Source: Cordylochernes scorpioides
Lineage: Eukaryota; Arthropoda; Arachnida; Pseudoscorpiones; Chernetidae
Length of the DNA stretch: 64,000 bases
Assembly: GCA_030710605.1 (NCBI GenBank)
Contig: CP092881.1
Span: 70,609,118-70,673,117, forward strand
Direction: 5' to 3'
In this document: one piece after another, positions 11,005-21,365 of the stretch
How positions within the stretch are numbered: position 1 is the stretch's first letter
Layout of the letters: each line of letters opens with the position of its first letter
The notes under the pieces: generated by a model
Told to the model about the DNA's origin: nothing
Databases searched by the model: none
What the model saw: only the letters and a program-made list of their open reading frames with translations
Translations under genes and position numbers: made by a program

Positions 11005-11350
11005 TCTATATATATAAAAATCAATGTTTGTATGTTTGTTTGTTTGTATGTCCGATATACAAATTCGCAGTATTTCACTAAATCAAACCAAAATTTCCAT
11101 ACATAGGTAAGAAAATACGGGGAAGACGATAGGCTATTTTAAAATATATATAAATCAATTATTAAAACTATATATTCAAATTATTATACTTAGCTCACGA
11201 ACAGCGCCCTCTATCAAAGATTAGATTAAATTATGCTGATGCAAACAAATAGATAATGCTAATAACAAACAATTATTTTAAAAAATCTTATCTAAATATA
11301 TATCACTCGGGTAGATATGCACACGGGTCAATCCCGGGTCACCCGTCTAG
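11005..11350 (+). mobile_element. Short non-autonomous Helitron-like element
   Basis: Begins TC within 'tctatatatataaaaatcaa' and ends with a CCCGGG-rich region, 'acccgt' and CTAG then T at 11347-11351. Shares 'tatacaaattcgcagta', 'accaaaatttccatacatag' and 'acgataggctattttaaaa' with the element at 31.9 kb. No coding capacity. Confidence 0.75.
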
Positions 11351-11354
11351 TATA

Positions 11355-11530
11355 CTAGCCGAATGACCCGGGCAACGCCCGTGTTTTACCCGACTGTAGA
11401 TGTTACAACGGTGATCCTTAGGTCGCTGGTTCAAATCCGGCTCGAGGGAGCCGGCGAGCACGTGACCTCCCTGTGCGCGCGCATCCGTGACAGAGGCCGA
11501 TGAGGAAAGACGATCGTGACTATATATAGG
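11355..11530 (-). mobile_element. Inverted Helitron 3' end joined to a GC-rich segment with tRNA-like T arm
   Basis: 'ctagccgaatgacccgggca' is the reverse complement of a Helitron 3' terminus, placed head-on against the previous element. At 11425-11441 lies a perfect T-arm shape: stem GCTGG, loop TTCAAAT, stem CCGGC, equivalent to a pol III B box, preceded by AGGTC. The rest of a tRNA is not evident, so this looks like a tRNA or SINE fragment rather than a tRNA gene. The following 'cacgtgacctccctg' is forward-oriented Helitron interior. Confidence 0.5.
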
Positions 11531-12392
11531 GATTATATAATCTAAAAACTCAGATATTTCTATATTTTAATAAATATATATTTTATTTTTATTTATTGAT
11601 AATTTTACTTTTGTTATCATCGTTTTAGAACGACTTTCAGTTTTGTTGCAAATATGCGTAGTTAACATATCTATCCTTTTAAATCACTAATATAGGATTA
11701 ACTTTATAAATTCTATATAATGTGAAAATAACTAATGTGAAATATTTCCTCAAGTAATTGAAAATAAAAGCTACTTGACGATGAATAATTATCTTTTTCT
11801 TATCACGACTGCACCTCAACCCTTTATCTTATCGATCCTTTGTCTTATCAACCCTTTATTTATTTATTTATTTCCTCTCAAATTTACAGTGTACCATTCG
11901 AGCATAAAGCTCACGAGTCACTTTGTCGTGGATTGTTAGGCATCAAGAATTTCTAAAAAATGGCCTTCAGAACTGACTGGAAGGTCACAGTTCAGGTAAC
12001 CCTTTATCTAACAACAAACAAAATTATTCATAATATATATATATTCGATATATACACAGTAGTATAGGTATATATCGAAGAGCTTGTTGAATCATTCACA
12101 ATAAAACTCTTGCAGTCATTTATCAATCAAAAGTATTAAAAATCATAATTATAGAATAACACAATGAACACCCATAAATAATTTTGGTCAAAATATATAA
12201 ATTAGATTATCTTTCTAGTGTATAGTTTGCATAAATATTGGATTATTTGTAAGTTGTTTCTTGTTTCCCTAACTGCAAATAGGTTGGTAATAGCCAAATA
12301 AGTATTTATAAATATTATTTCTGAAAGCTAATATCCATCCATATCACATGGATAGTGAACTTTATGACCATAAAAGATCCACAGAGGGGAAG
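11531..12392. other. AT-rich non-coding stretch
   Basis: No gene or recognised repeat beyond AT-rich low complexity (TA runs near 12040 and 11580). Confidence 0.35.
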
Positions 12393-12770
12393 TATAAGAT
12401 TGTCTGAAAAGTTCGTCTTTTTTCTTAAAATGCTGTTTTTCTTAATACTTGGCGAATAATATTATTACGGCGAATACATTTAATAATATACATTAATATG
12501 TATTAATAAGACACACATTAATATGTTATAATACCTTGATAAAGGTTGGCGTTCATCCAACTGAAATATTGGTAAAATAAATGATATTTTGATCCAATAT
12601 ATGCCTTTTTTAATTGAAGACATTAATAAATAATACATAATACAATTACTTTATACATAATACAAATACATTATACATAATTGAGAATAATATTATGGCG
12701 AATAATATTGGTATTTCAATTTTTTTTCTAGTTTTTTACGAACTTTTTGGGACAACCTTGTAATAAAAAT
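12393..12770 (+). mobile_element. Mariner-derived MITE family F, with nested family C insertion
   Basis: Ends are 'gtctgaaaagttcgt' on the left and 'acgaactttttgggacaacc' on the right, mariner-type inverted termini. Internal AT-rich units with 'gcgaataatatt' and 'catacaatta'-like motifs are shared with 14.2-14.9 and 37.0-37.5 kb. A family C repeat (about 12505-12625) is nested inside. No transposase. Confidence 0.65.
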
Positions 12771-13131
12771 TAAATCAAGGAATGTCTCCAAAACTGTGAA
12801 ATATTCAGAAGCGAAGAAATATGGCCCTGAGAGAAGGGACGTAAAGGTTTTCCAGCAAATATTTTTTTACCGAGGTAATTTCATTCTCAACTCTCTATTG
12901 AGCTCGAAAGAGGTCATGAATAATTTATTTTGAAATCCCCTATTTTCTACCTTTGGAGTAAATAATGAAAAGATATTGTGAGTGTTTATATATACACTAT
13001 ATATATTTATAGTTTGCGCTGCGCTGGGGGGAAAAAGTTACTTTGTATAAAGGAATTATATTATTTATATATATATAACTCACTTTCTCTCTTCCCCATA
13101 TATTCAATATAAATCATATGAATGTATTATA

Positions 13132-13306
13132 CAGTAGAACCTCCATGAGAGGACACTCCCGCTAGAGGACATCTTGCTACAAAGGACAGTTTTCATTTGC
13201 AAAATGATCATTTTCACTATTCAGCAACTCTCCTGTAAGAAGACACTTCTCCCTAATGGACATTTTGTCTCTGCAATTAGGTGTCCTTCACAGGGAGGTT
13301 CTACTG
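13132..13306 (+). mobile_element. Pogo/Tigger-like MITE
   Basis: Terminal inverted repeat CAGTAGAACCTCC at the left and GGAGGTTCTACTG at the right, flanked by TA dinucleotides (13130-13131 and 13307-13308). The interior contains repeated 'aggaca' motifs in both orientations. A related copy is at 49.96 kb. TA duplication and a CAGT start fit the pogo/Tigger group. Non-coding. Confidence 0.75.
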
Positions 13307-13979
13307 TATCACACAAATATATGATATAATTGACTTATATATCATGCTTAATTTGTCTAGATGCTTTACCTTTCTATCAAAATGACTTTTTTCGATGAAG
13401 ATTTTGCACAAAATTGTATTTAAAAAGCATACCGATGCTATCAGCGGCAGATTTGCATCAATCTATAATTACAAGCCTTCTACTTGGTCCTAGTGCAGTC
13501 GTCTCATAGACCTAAATAGCCTGTCAGAGACCTTTATCCAATATAATAACGTTTGAACCGGTATAAAGGGACTGTCAACAAGGTTGGTCTTTTAAGTGAA
13601 GCTTTTAGTGAAGTAGCTTATAAAATAATATTTAAATATGAGTATGTTTGAAGTTTATATGTTAATTTTGTAATTATTCCTTTATTTTAATTCATAGAAG
13701 TATTTTGGCAGACATATTCAAATTTTTATCATCATCAGTTTTTTTTATTGTTATTGTTTTGGTTTTTCATTGTTAATTATCAAATCATTTGCAATGGTAG
13801 TTTCTTTTTTGTTTTCTTGTGTTCCCTTTTAAGCAATAAAATATGTAGAACTAAGGTGTAATATTCAATTCAAGCATATGGAACCAAAATCGATTCATTT
13901 TTGAAACAAAGAAAAATCATAAGCTTATACAACTTTCAAATTTTCATACAGAGTATTTATCTTGAATAATATTAAACAG
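13307..13979. other. Non-coding AT-rich stretch
   Basis: Nothing recognised. Confidence 0.35.
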
Positions 13980-14070
13980 GCCTCCAGGGAAAAGTATATT
14001 TTCAAAATATTTTTATTCTCTAGCTTTCGAGCACGGACACCCTTCTACAGGAGAAAACTTGGTATAATAA
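13980..14070 (-). repeat. Repeat family J (hammerhead-like hairpin)
   Basis: Minus-strand order: TGTAGAAGGG, a short hairpin, CTCGAAAGCTAG, then an AATAAAAA-rich stretch and 'ttttccctggaggcc'. Copies are at 59.05 and 59.57 kb. The layout resembles a hammerhead core plus GAAA but the first box is mutated. Confidence 0.55.
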
Positions 14071-14237
14071 TTCGCCAACAGAACACGAGCCATAAACAAT
14101 CGGATACCACTTTACATAACCCTATAAAAATTCTGTAGATATAACTTTTTATCTAATTGCTAGCCAAAGTTCGTCTGGTAATTACCTTTTTTGACTGAAT
14201 AATATGTTTATAACAAGGGGGGTATATTTTATTATAA

Positions 14238-14936
14238 TTACAAGGTTGTCCCAAAAGTTCATAAACACTTACAAAAAATTGAAATACCAATATTATTCGC
14301 CGTTATGTATAATATCTTTGTATTATATATAAGGTAATCGTATTATGTATTACTATGTAATATAAGGTTGTCCCAAAAGTTCGTGTTTTTCTTAAAACGT
14401 TTTTTTATTACTTGTTGAATAATATTGTACCAAAGCTGACTTCATAGTGAAATTGCTGGCTCGGCAACCCTGGAGCTGACGTCACTGCCTGTGGAGGTAA
14501 CGCTTGCAAGTCCGCGTAGCCACGAGACTTGATTCCTTTCTCTTCTCTCGTTGTTTACTATTTAATCTTTAGATATTTCCTTATTTCTCTTTAGATAGAA
14601 TAATAAAAACTATCTTTTTGTTTGTTGAGTTGGTCAACTGACTGGCTAATTATTTCCAACACTACAATATTATTACGGCGAATACATAATAAAATTACTT
14701 TATACATAATACAAAAACATTATACATAACGGAGAATAATATTATTACGGCGAATACATAATACAGTTACTTTATACATAATACAAAGACATTATACATA
14801 ACGGCGAATAATATTGGTATTTCAATTTTTTGCAAGTGTTTACGAACTTTTAGGACAACCTCGTAATATTATTCGCCAACTAATAATAAAAACAAAGTTA
14901 TAAGAAAAACACGAACTTTTGGGACATCCTGATAAT
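14238..14936. mobile_element. Cluster of mariner-derived MITE family F copies
   Basis: Partial copies in both orientations, each with 'ggttgtcccaaaagttcgt' or its complement and 'tacataacggcgaataat' units. A GC-richer insert at about 14445-14545 and an AT interior lie in the second copy (about 14363-14866). Nested insertion and partial duplication explain the layout. Confidence 0.65.
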
Positions 14937-14964
14937 AATAGTGATGAGAGATATTAGAATAAAT

Positions 14965-15333
14965 CAAAATTCTAAATTATTTTAAAGGCGTAAGATTCTT
15001 TTTGAAAATAAACAATTTATACTGCCCTTACTGCAATGGAAACATTAATGGGAAGACCTGGCTCATCAGTGGTGAACCCACCCAGCGGTTTCGCCAGTTT
15101 AATATACCATACCGCTGTTATATTGCATTTTTGGAACTTCCTTTTATAGTGATATTGTTGTTAGACTATTGGAATGGGTATTTTAGAACAACTATGGACA
15201 TGAGCTTTGAGCCAGGCCCTCCCATTAATTTTTCCATTGCAGTAAGGGCAGTATAAATTGTTTATTTTCAAAAAGAATCTTACGCCTTTAAAATAATTTA
15301 GAATTTTGATAACAGATGGCGCGCTAGTGCATC
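14965..15333 (+). repeat. Palindromic repeat family B, long copy with 14-bp TSD
   Basis: Two arms of more than 100 bp related by inversion: left 'actgcccttactgcaatgg' with 'ggctcatcagtggtgaaccc', right 'gagccaggccctccc' with 'ttgcagtaagggcagt'. The right end carries 'gatggcgcgctagtgcatc', absent from the left end. The direct repeat 'atattagaataaat' flanks it (14951-14964 and 15334-15347). Frames inside it are not genes. Confidence 0.75.
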
Positions 15334-15534
15334 ATATTAGAATAAATAATGATTATGGTTATTATTATATTTTCTACAACAAAATACATAAATGAGTTCG
15401 TTATCGGGATATTTCAAAACTGTTTTGAATAGTTAATTTGTTAAAGTCTTTTATCTTCTTGTTCCAAATACAAACATGTCAAATGACATGTGGAGCCAAT
15501 ACATTCACATTTATTCTATGTAGAATCGAATGAC

Positions 15535-15791
15535 AATTTTTTTGACAATTAAAACAGACTTTATTGACGATCTAGTCAATAATTACACTCAATCAAGAGT
15601 TAATGGGAAAATTTACAGATTGGGGGGGGGGGGGGGAGCATTTCGCTGAGTATGCGTAGGCCTTCACGCACAAAGGGATCTGAGTTCCGAGCGCACTCAG
15701 ATGCAGCGCTGATGATCTCGGCAAGAGTGGTTCTCTTCTGAGTGGAGAGGCGCCTGAGGAGAGGTTTCCTATCCACGGGGAAAATAATCGC
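15535..15791 (-). pseudogene. 5'-truncated LINE: ORF1 C-terminus joined directly to a 3' tail
   Basis: Flanked by the 15-bp duplication 'gtagaatcgaatgac' (15520-15534 and 15792-15806). The minus strand encodes an ORF1 C-terminal stretch with LRRLST, LAEIIS, SECARNSDP and EGLRILSEML. This parallels the C-terminal reading at 43.97-44.13 kb (FLARLSP, IERARDSHP, GLSELRRAL). Coding ends a few codons after a C-tract (15622-15636 on the plus strand). A short 3' UTR and the tail ATTGTC, A-run, TTGTC follow. No reverse transcriptase lies between ORF1 and the tail. Confidence 0.75.
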
Positions 15792-15944
15792 GTAGAATCG
15801 AATGACCTAAATGAATATTTGAAAACAAATGTAGTGTTATGATAAAGGTTAATTAAATCATACTATAAATAATTTTTCAAAAATAATTATAATTGTATAA
15901 TAATAATGATTAATATATTTGTTCAATTTCTTTTTATTTAAAAA

Positions 15945-16007
15945 AAATGGGGGGCAAGCTTTTACACGGTCACACTTCATCAGGCCACTGGCACCGCAAA
16001 AAGACGT
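15945..16007 (-). repeat. Hammerhead-like repeat arm interrupted by a LINE
   Basis: The minus strand reads CCTGATGAAG, a short hairpin, GTAAAAGCTTG then CCCCCCATTTTT. It is the partner of the arm at 16.54 kb in inverted orientation. The first ribozyme box is intact (CTGATGA); GAAA has become TAAAA. The duplicated target 'ccgcaaaaagacgt' (15994-16007) marks the LINE junction. Confidence 0.6.
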
Positions 16008-16438
16008 TGTTGTTGTTGTTGTCGTATCCAAAGAAGAGCCTCAGATGTCTCCATACATCTCTATCACAGCAGCAGCAATGTCCACTATCTTGGGTGTGTA
16101 TACTGTATTGTTGTTGTTGTCGTGTCCAATGAAGAGCCTCAGATGTCTCCATGCATCTCTATCACAGCAGTCGTTCTCTATCTTGGGTGTGTATACTTTA
16201 TTGTTGTTGTTGTCGTGTCCAATGAAGAGCCTTAGATGTCTCCATACATCTCTATCACAGCAGCAGCAATGTCCACTATCTTGGGTGTGTAAAGCTGCTG
16301 CTCTGGGTCTATGTCAATTGCTCTTCATTGGAAAATAGGTGCCGTTGCAACGTTAGTCACCTTGGACCAGAATTTGGTCAAATATTCCAAGGATCCAGGG
16401 GGTACTGGTGTGTTCGGACTTGCCTCTTCCCCCTCCCC
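16008..16438 (-). mobile_element. LINE 3' end with its last ~94 bp in three tandem copies
   Basis: On the minus strand, a LINE terminus ('acacccaagatagtgg', 'gatagagatgcatgg', 'ggctcttcattgg', 'acacgacaacaacaacaa') appears three times in direct succession. A 5' segment with 'ttggaccagaatttgg' on the plus strand completes the insert. Flanked by the 14-bp duplication 'ccgcaaaaagacgt' (15994-16007, 16439-16452), so the trimer inserted as one unit. The same family, with RNase H coding, is at 48.7-49.16 kb. Confidence 0.8.
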
Positions 16439-16539
16439 CCGCAAAAAGACGTGAAACACTCATATAATAGAGATTCATTTTTAATTTGGTTTTGAATGTT
16501 TCTTTGAATATCTATTATACATGTGTTTCACCATTTTGC

Positions 16540-16610
16540 GGAGTCATTGAGCTGATGAAGCGTCCCGCGTGAAAGCTTGCCTCCCATTTTTTCACAAAGA
16601 GAAACTCTAC
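16540..16610 (+). ncRNA. Hammerhead-like motif with intact core boxes
   Basis: CTGATGA at 16552-16558, a short stem (GCG then CGC) with a small loop, and GAAA at 16571-16574 followed by self-complementary AGCT then T, compatible with a two-base-pair stem III and a CUU cleavage triplet. Stem I is weak in this copy. Relatives at 15.97 and 17.44 kb preserve GGC / GCC at the base of stem I. Probably a decayed ribozyme. Confidence 0.45.
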
Positions 16611-17310
16611 AAATATGTTAATCATTATTTTTATTTAAAGGTTGATTATAATAGAATTAAAACTATTTTGTGTGTTGATTAGTAGTAGTTAGTGATAATA
16701 GTGTATTAAATCTATTCTAACCATTATACTCTCTCTGAAATTATACAGTTCGGTATTGGGCTAACTGGAAAATAAATGAAACATTACAATAGTAGAATAA
16801 AACATACCTATATGCAGATTTGTCTTTATTCAAGCAATTCCTATTTTGAACATTATCGTTTTTATGCAGTGCATGGGCCTAATTGAATCCGTTTGACAGC
16901 TAGATGCACGAAATTTCCATCTAAATGTATGAATGTTACTTCAGCCAAATGGATTATAACAGACCTATCATCCAGATAATTATATTAAATACCACATTAC
17001 TGAATCCGTATTTCAGGAATATATTTTCTATTTGAACTGGCTCTTTTCTTCCATTAACTCGACATAAATAATTCATAATAAATAATGTCACATTTTCTCT
17101 ATATTGGATTGAATTTTTGAAATTTTAAGTGACATTTCAGACAATTAATTCATAAATATAATATATATTGGTAAAAAGGGCGCAAAATCTTATCATAAAG
17201 TCAATTTACATTAATCTTTATCAGATTGTTGCATAACGTATTGATAAAAGAATGCACCAATACCAGCTTTGTAATCAAAATGATTATCAAATTTCGACTA
17301 CCTATATTGT
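16611..17310. other. Non-coding AT-rich stretch
   Basis: Nothing recognised except AT-rich low complexity. Confidence 0.35.
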
Positions 17311-17996
17311 AAGATTATAAACTCAAAAGCAGCTTCTTCTATAGAACATGTTTATTTTTCTAGATTTCGAACGACATCGTTCTTCAACGGGCGTGATCAG
17401 AACCAAAAAATGAATCTATTGTAAATATTTTGTAAGTCTTTGCGGAGTCAGTGGCCTGATAAAATGTAACCGTGTATAAGCTTGCCTCCCATTTTTTTAA
17501 ATAAAAAGAAAAATACAATATAATATAATGCAGCCCATGATTGCAAAACGACATTTGAAAAACTATCCCGCATGTGTTTCTTTTCAGCGAATATTCAAAA
17601 TTTATCTCAAGGGGAGAAACAACGATTATTCCTAACCTTTTGGATGAGGTATGAAAGGGTGTTTTGTGAATAGTAATGATAAACGGAAAAATTAAAAGTG
17701 TCCAGGGATGAGAACTGGACACATTTATTTTTCCGTTTATCATTACTCTTCACAATTCACCCTTTCATACCTCATCCAAAAGGTTAGGAATAATCGTTGT
17801 TTCTCCTCCTTGAGATAAAATTTGAATATTCGCTGAAAAGAAACACATGCGGGATAGTATTTCAAATGTCGTTTTGCAAAAAGATAATTGCTTTGGCGTG
17901 AAGGTTCACGCCCGTATAGGAACGATGTCGTTCGAAAGAGAGCTAAATAAACGTGTTCTATAGAAGAAGCTTCTTTTGAGTTTATGATCTTACAAT
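17311..17996. repeat. Nested palindrome (families K and a hammerhead-like repeat)
   Basis: Outer arms pair 'gtaagattataaactcaaaa' (left) with 'ttttgagtttatgatcttac' (right). Each carries the hairpin 'gaacgac' / 'gtcgttc' next to GAAA. Inner arms are family K ('cgattattcctaacctttt', 'ggatgaggtatgaaaggg'), meeting around 17700 at 'gtgtccagggatgagaac' and 'tggacac'. A reading frame of 119 codons crosses it but is a by-product of the fold. One palindromic element appears inserted inside another. Confidence 0.7.
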
Positions 17997-18734
17997 ATAA
18001 TCAAAATGATCTCGAGATTCCATCAGTTGAGAGGTGGTTTCGTTTACTTGGTATTCAACGAGATAAAATAAATGGGAAATGATATCAAGAAAGATTTTGA
18101 TGCCTATATAGCATTTCAGTTTACATAGCGTACTGTTAATTCCCACGTTGAATGCTTCAATTTGATCTTAGCCAGAATACCGAGAAGCAAACAATGGAAC
18201 AATGGAGAACTAAGCTGAACGAGCTCTTCTGAGCAATTAAATTAAAATCAATTAGATTAATCTGGTTTGGTTTTTATATCCGGTAATTGCGATTAATTAA
18301 TAAAGAATAAATGGAAGGCACTCGCAGCTTTCAAAAGAAAATTGATTTTTTGTAAGGACATTTGCGCAAATTAAATTAGATTTAAATATAATTGCCCTTC
18401 TAACATTCAGAGAAAATTAATAAAATGTTTCAGTAGAGGGAGAGGGGGAACACGGAGGAGAGGGGGATACAAAAGGATTGCGCTGCTCTGAATAATTTGT
18501 AGGAATGGGGATAGCAGTAGAATGTGAGGCAGACTTGGGAAGCATAAAATAAGTTTTCTCTTGCTGCTACCTTCTAGACCTTGTCTAGTAGCGGCTTCAG
18601 TTAGCCACTGTCAGTGTCTCGTTTCCACTTCATATAAGAGCTACCACAGGTCGCATAATTCTACTTAAGGTCTATTTTCCCTCTTTTTTTACCTTCATAA
18701 ATATCGGTCGAGTGATAAAGAATTGTTGCCTAAG
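17997..18734. other. Non-coding, with a homeodomain-motif-rich island
   Basis: 18180-18420 is single-copy within the window and contains many TAAT-core motifs (attagattaatc, gattaattaataa, aattaaattag). No gene seen. Regulatory function is only a guess. Confidence 0.3.
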
Positions 18735-19195
18735 AATTGTAACAAATAAATTTACAGGCAATGTGTTTCTTTCCAATAATATCATCAAATATTATCTCTA
18801 CAGATCTTACTGCAATGATATAAGTTATTGAATGAGAGGGCTTGGCTCATCAGTAGTGAACCCTCTCAGCGGTTTCACCAAATTAATCTCTAGACCGCTC
18901 TACTATTGGATTGGATTGGTTTGGGATATATCCTAATAGGCTTATGACCATAGGTTAACTAAACACCACTAAGTTGCTTTCCATAGTATATTTAAGACAT
19001 TTTCCAAACCAATACAATAGTTGAGCGGTATAGAGATTAAGTTGGCTAAACCGTAGAGAGGGTTCACTACTGATGAGCCAAACCCTCTCATTCAATAAAC
19101 TTTATCATTGCATTAAGGTCTGTAGAGAAAATATCTGATGATATTATTGAGAAGAAACACATTACCAGTAGATTTATTTGTTACAAATTTTATCG
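18735..19195. repeat. Palindromic repeat family B, subfamily 2, near-complete palindrome
   Basis: Left arm 'aaatttacaggcaatgtg', 'ggcttggctcatcagtagtg', 'gcggtttcaccaaattaatc'; right arm carries their complements, ending 'attaccagtagatttatttg'. The turn is around 18965-18985. Arms are about 200 bp and diverged from each other. Confidence 0.75.
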
Positions 19196-19324
19196 ATAGA
19201 TGGCAATTGAATTTATAAACATTTATATATCCCTCAATATAAATAGATATAGTCGAACACTTTGTATTAAAACATTTCTCAAAATACATTTTAAAGTCAT
19301 TAATCAACAACAACAAAATCTATA

Positions 19325-19465
19325 TAGGCCTATCATAGGAATCAAAGAGTAAAAAAAGCATGCAAGTATAATAAAAAAGAAAGGAACAAGATATTATCCA
19401 TACAGTTCTTGGAGTCGAGACACAGCCAAGACTTCTTCTATAATTCCCTTTCGTTTTGAACTTGT
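19325..19465 (+). repeat. Unclassified repeat family N, copy 1
   Basis: Shares 'cctatcataggaatcaaaga', 'aaaagaaaggaacaag', 'ttatccatacagttc' and 'cttctataattccctttcg' with 24.19-24.34 kb. Nature unknown. Confidence 0.65.
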
Positions 19466-19689
19466 ATTACAAATGGGCAAAAACTCTCGTATGTCCACGA
19501 AGGGTAGAATTGCTTTGAAATCTCAGACTTGATTCGTTCAATATGAGGCAACATTTTTCATTTTTCCTTCTGAAGCCGGGAGCAATAAGGAACAGTATGG
19601 TTTATACTATCTTGAATATCATCTTAACGAATTTCATATTTTTAGCAACAGTCCCTCTTCCAATATTATAAGTGGCTTTCAGGAAAATT

Positions 19690-20310
19690 CAATCAGAGTT
19701 TCCTCTGTTTCCAGAGTATCCTTTGATGCCAGAGTATCCTTTGTTGCAAAAGTATAATTTGTTTCCAGAGTATCCTTTGTTGCAAAGGTATAACTTGTTT
19801 CCAAAGTATCCTTTGTTGTCAGAGTATTCTTTGTTGCCAGATTATCCTTTGTTACCAGAGTATACTCTTTTGCCAGAGTATTATTTGTTACCAGAGTATC
19901 CTTTGTTGCCAGATTATCCTTTGTTGCAAAAGTACCCTTTGTTGTCAGAGTATACTCTTTTTTGCCAGATTATCCTTTGTTGCAAAAGTACCCTTTGTTG
20001 TCAGAGTATACTCTTTTTTGCAGAGTATGCTTTGTTACCAGAGTATACTTTGTTGCCAGAGTATCCTTTGTTGCCAGTGTATCCTTTGTTGCCAGTGTAT
20101 CCTTTGTTGTCAGAGTATCCTTTGTTTCAAGAGTATCCTTTCTTGTTAGAGTATACTCTATTGCCAGAGTATCCTCTTTTGCCATAGTATCCTCTTTTAC
20201 CATAGTATCCTTTGTGCCCAAAATATCCTTTGTTGCCAAAATATCCTTTGATGCCAGAGTGTCCTCTGTTGCCAGAGTATCCCTTGTTCCCAGAAAGCAT
20301 CCTTTTCAAT
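19690..20310 (+). repeat. Minisatellite, 18-bp unit
   Basis: More than thirty units of 'agagtatcctttgttgcc' with point variants. Because the unit is six codons long, every frame stays open; one frame reads repeats of YPLLPE. There is no signal peptide, no flanking exon and no other sign of a gene, so the frame of 171 codons is treated as a repeat artefact. Confidence 0.85.
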
Positions 20311-20929
20311 TTGAAATAGATTATTCGAAAGCAAAAATCCTGCAGTCTAAAATGAGTGCTTTAAGTGTTTAGAATGACTATAGTAAAATAAGAATACGTT
20401 ATTTTAACTCTATATTTCTAAATATATTATTTTATTGATACTATATTGTGTGTGTGTTATGCTAGGGAATGTTTTGCAAAGAAGAATAATCCTCGAAATT
20501 CATCAGGAAGGAAAACCTTCTAGAGTCCAAAATATATCTCAGAAAAAAGATTGATGAAAGCCCATCCCTGCTCTGTTCTTAGTAGGAGTTTTTTAAATGT
20601 TAGAAAAATACGAAATTTTAGAGTAATTTCAATTTTTAAAATACAGGGTCAATATTTGAGAGTTAAATTGACCACAGCAACCTGGAGAAAGATTGATATT
20701 GAAGCTTCTTCATCGCATCGTTCATATAGGGTTATATACGGTTAAAATATAGAATAAATGTGAATGATTAAGATTAAATAAGGATAAATATATGAATAAA
20801 TATATTTTTTGTCCATATTTTGTCCATAATATAAATATATATATCAAATATATTCTCCCCATTGAATATAAGCAAAAATGTTTTTAAAACTTAATTCTAC
20901 TGACGTTATGTGGCGCTGAATTTGTTATT
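20311..20929. other. Non-coding; possible Tc1-like helix-turn-helix trace
   Basis: Around 20470-20550 one frame reads RRIILEIHQEGKPSRVQNIS, vaguely like the first helix-turn-helix of Tc1-type transposases, but it is too short to call. Otherwise no feature. Confidence 0.25.
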
Positions 20930-21050
20930 GACACACATTAAATATGTTATAATACATTGAAAAAGGTTGGCGTTCAGCCAACTGAAATATTGGTAAAATA
21001 GACGATATTTTGATCTAATATGTGCCTTTTAAATTAAAGAATAATTAGAT
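20930..21050 (+). repeat. Repeat family C, copy 3
   Basis: 'gacacacattaaatatg', the AAGGTTGGC / GCCAACT hairpin, 'gaaatattggtaaaatag' and 'aatatgtgccttttaaatt'. Confidence 0.7.
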
Positions 21051-21139
21051 GTAAATATATAAAATAATTGATAAATATACATAAATATGTGAGTAACAGT
21101 TACCTAGAAATTATTTAAAAAAGAAAGAATAAATAAAAT

Positions 21140-21365
21140 TGAGGTAAAGGGTTTCTTTTAATTATTGATTTTCACAAGCTTTCGATCAAGATTTCTGCTC
21201 TTCAACGGGCATATACTTCTATGTACAATATCAACATTACTATACATTATTACAGTACAAAGTTCATCTTGATATTGTACATAGAAGTATATGTCCGTTG
21301 AAGTGCAGAAATTTTGCTCGAAAGCTTGCGAAAATCAAAATTAAAAGAAAACCTTTACCTTAATA
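21140..21365. repeat. Inverted repeat with hammerhead-like hairpins
   Basis: Arms of about 100 bp: left 'aaagggtttcttttaatt', 'gctttcgatcaagattt', 'gctcttcaacgggcatat'; right is the complement. Read outwards, each arm has GTTGAAG, a hairpin and TCGAAAGCTTG, so the first box differs from CTGATGA. AGCT after GAA is self-complementary. Probably a decayed ribozyme-bearing element. Confidence 0.6.

Noticed and set aside
17384..17743. 119-codon minus-strand frame
   Set aside because: It crosses both arms of a nested palindrome and matches no protein pattern.
19672..20187. 171-codon frame of YPLLPE repeats, resembling a repetitive structural protein
   Set aside because: The 18-bp unit is a multiple of three, so several frames on both strands stay open. 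No signal peptide, unique region or gene context.
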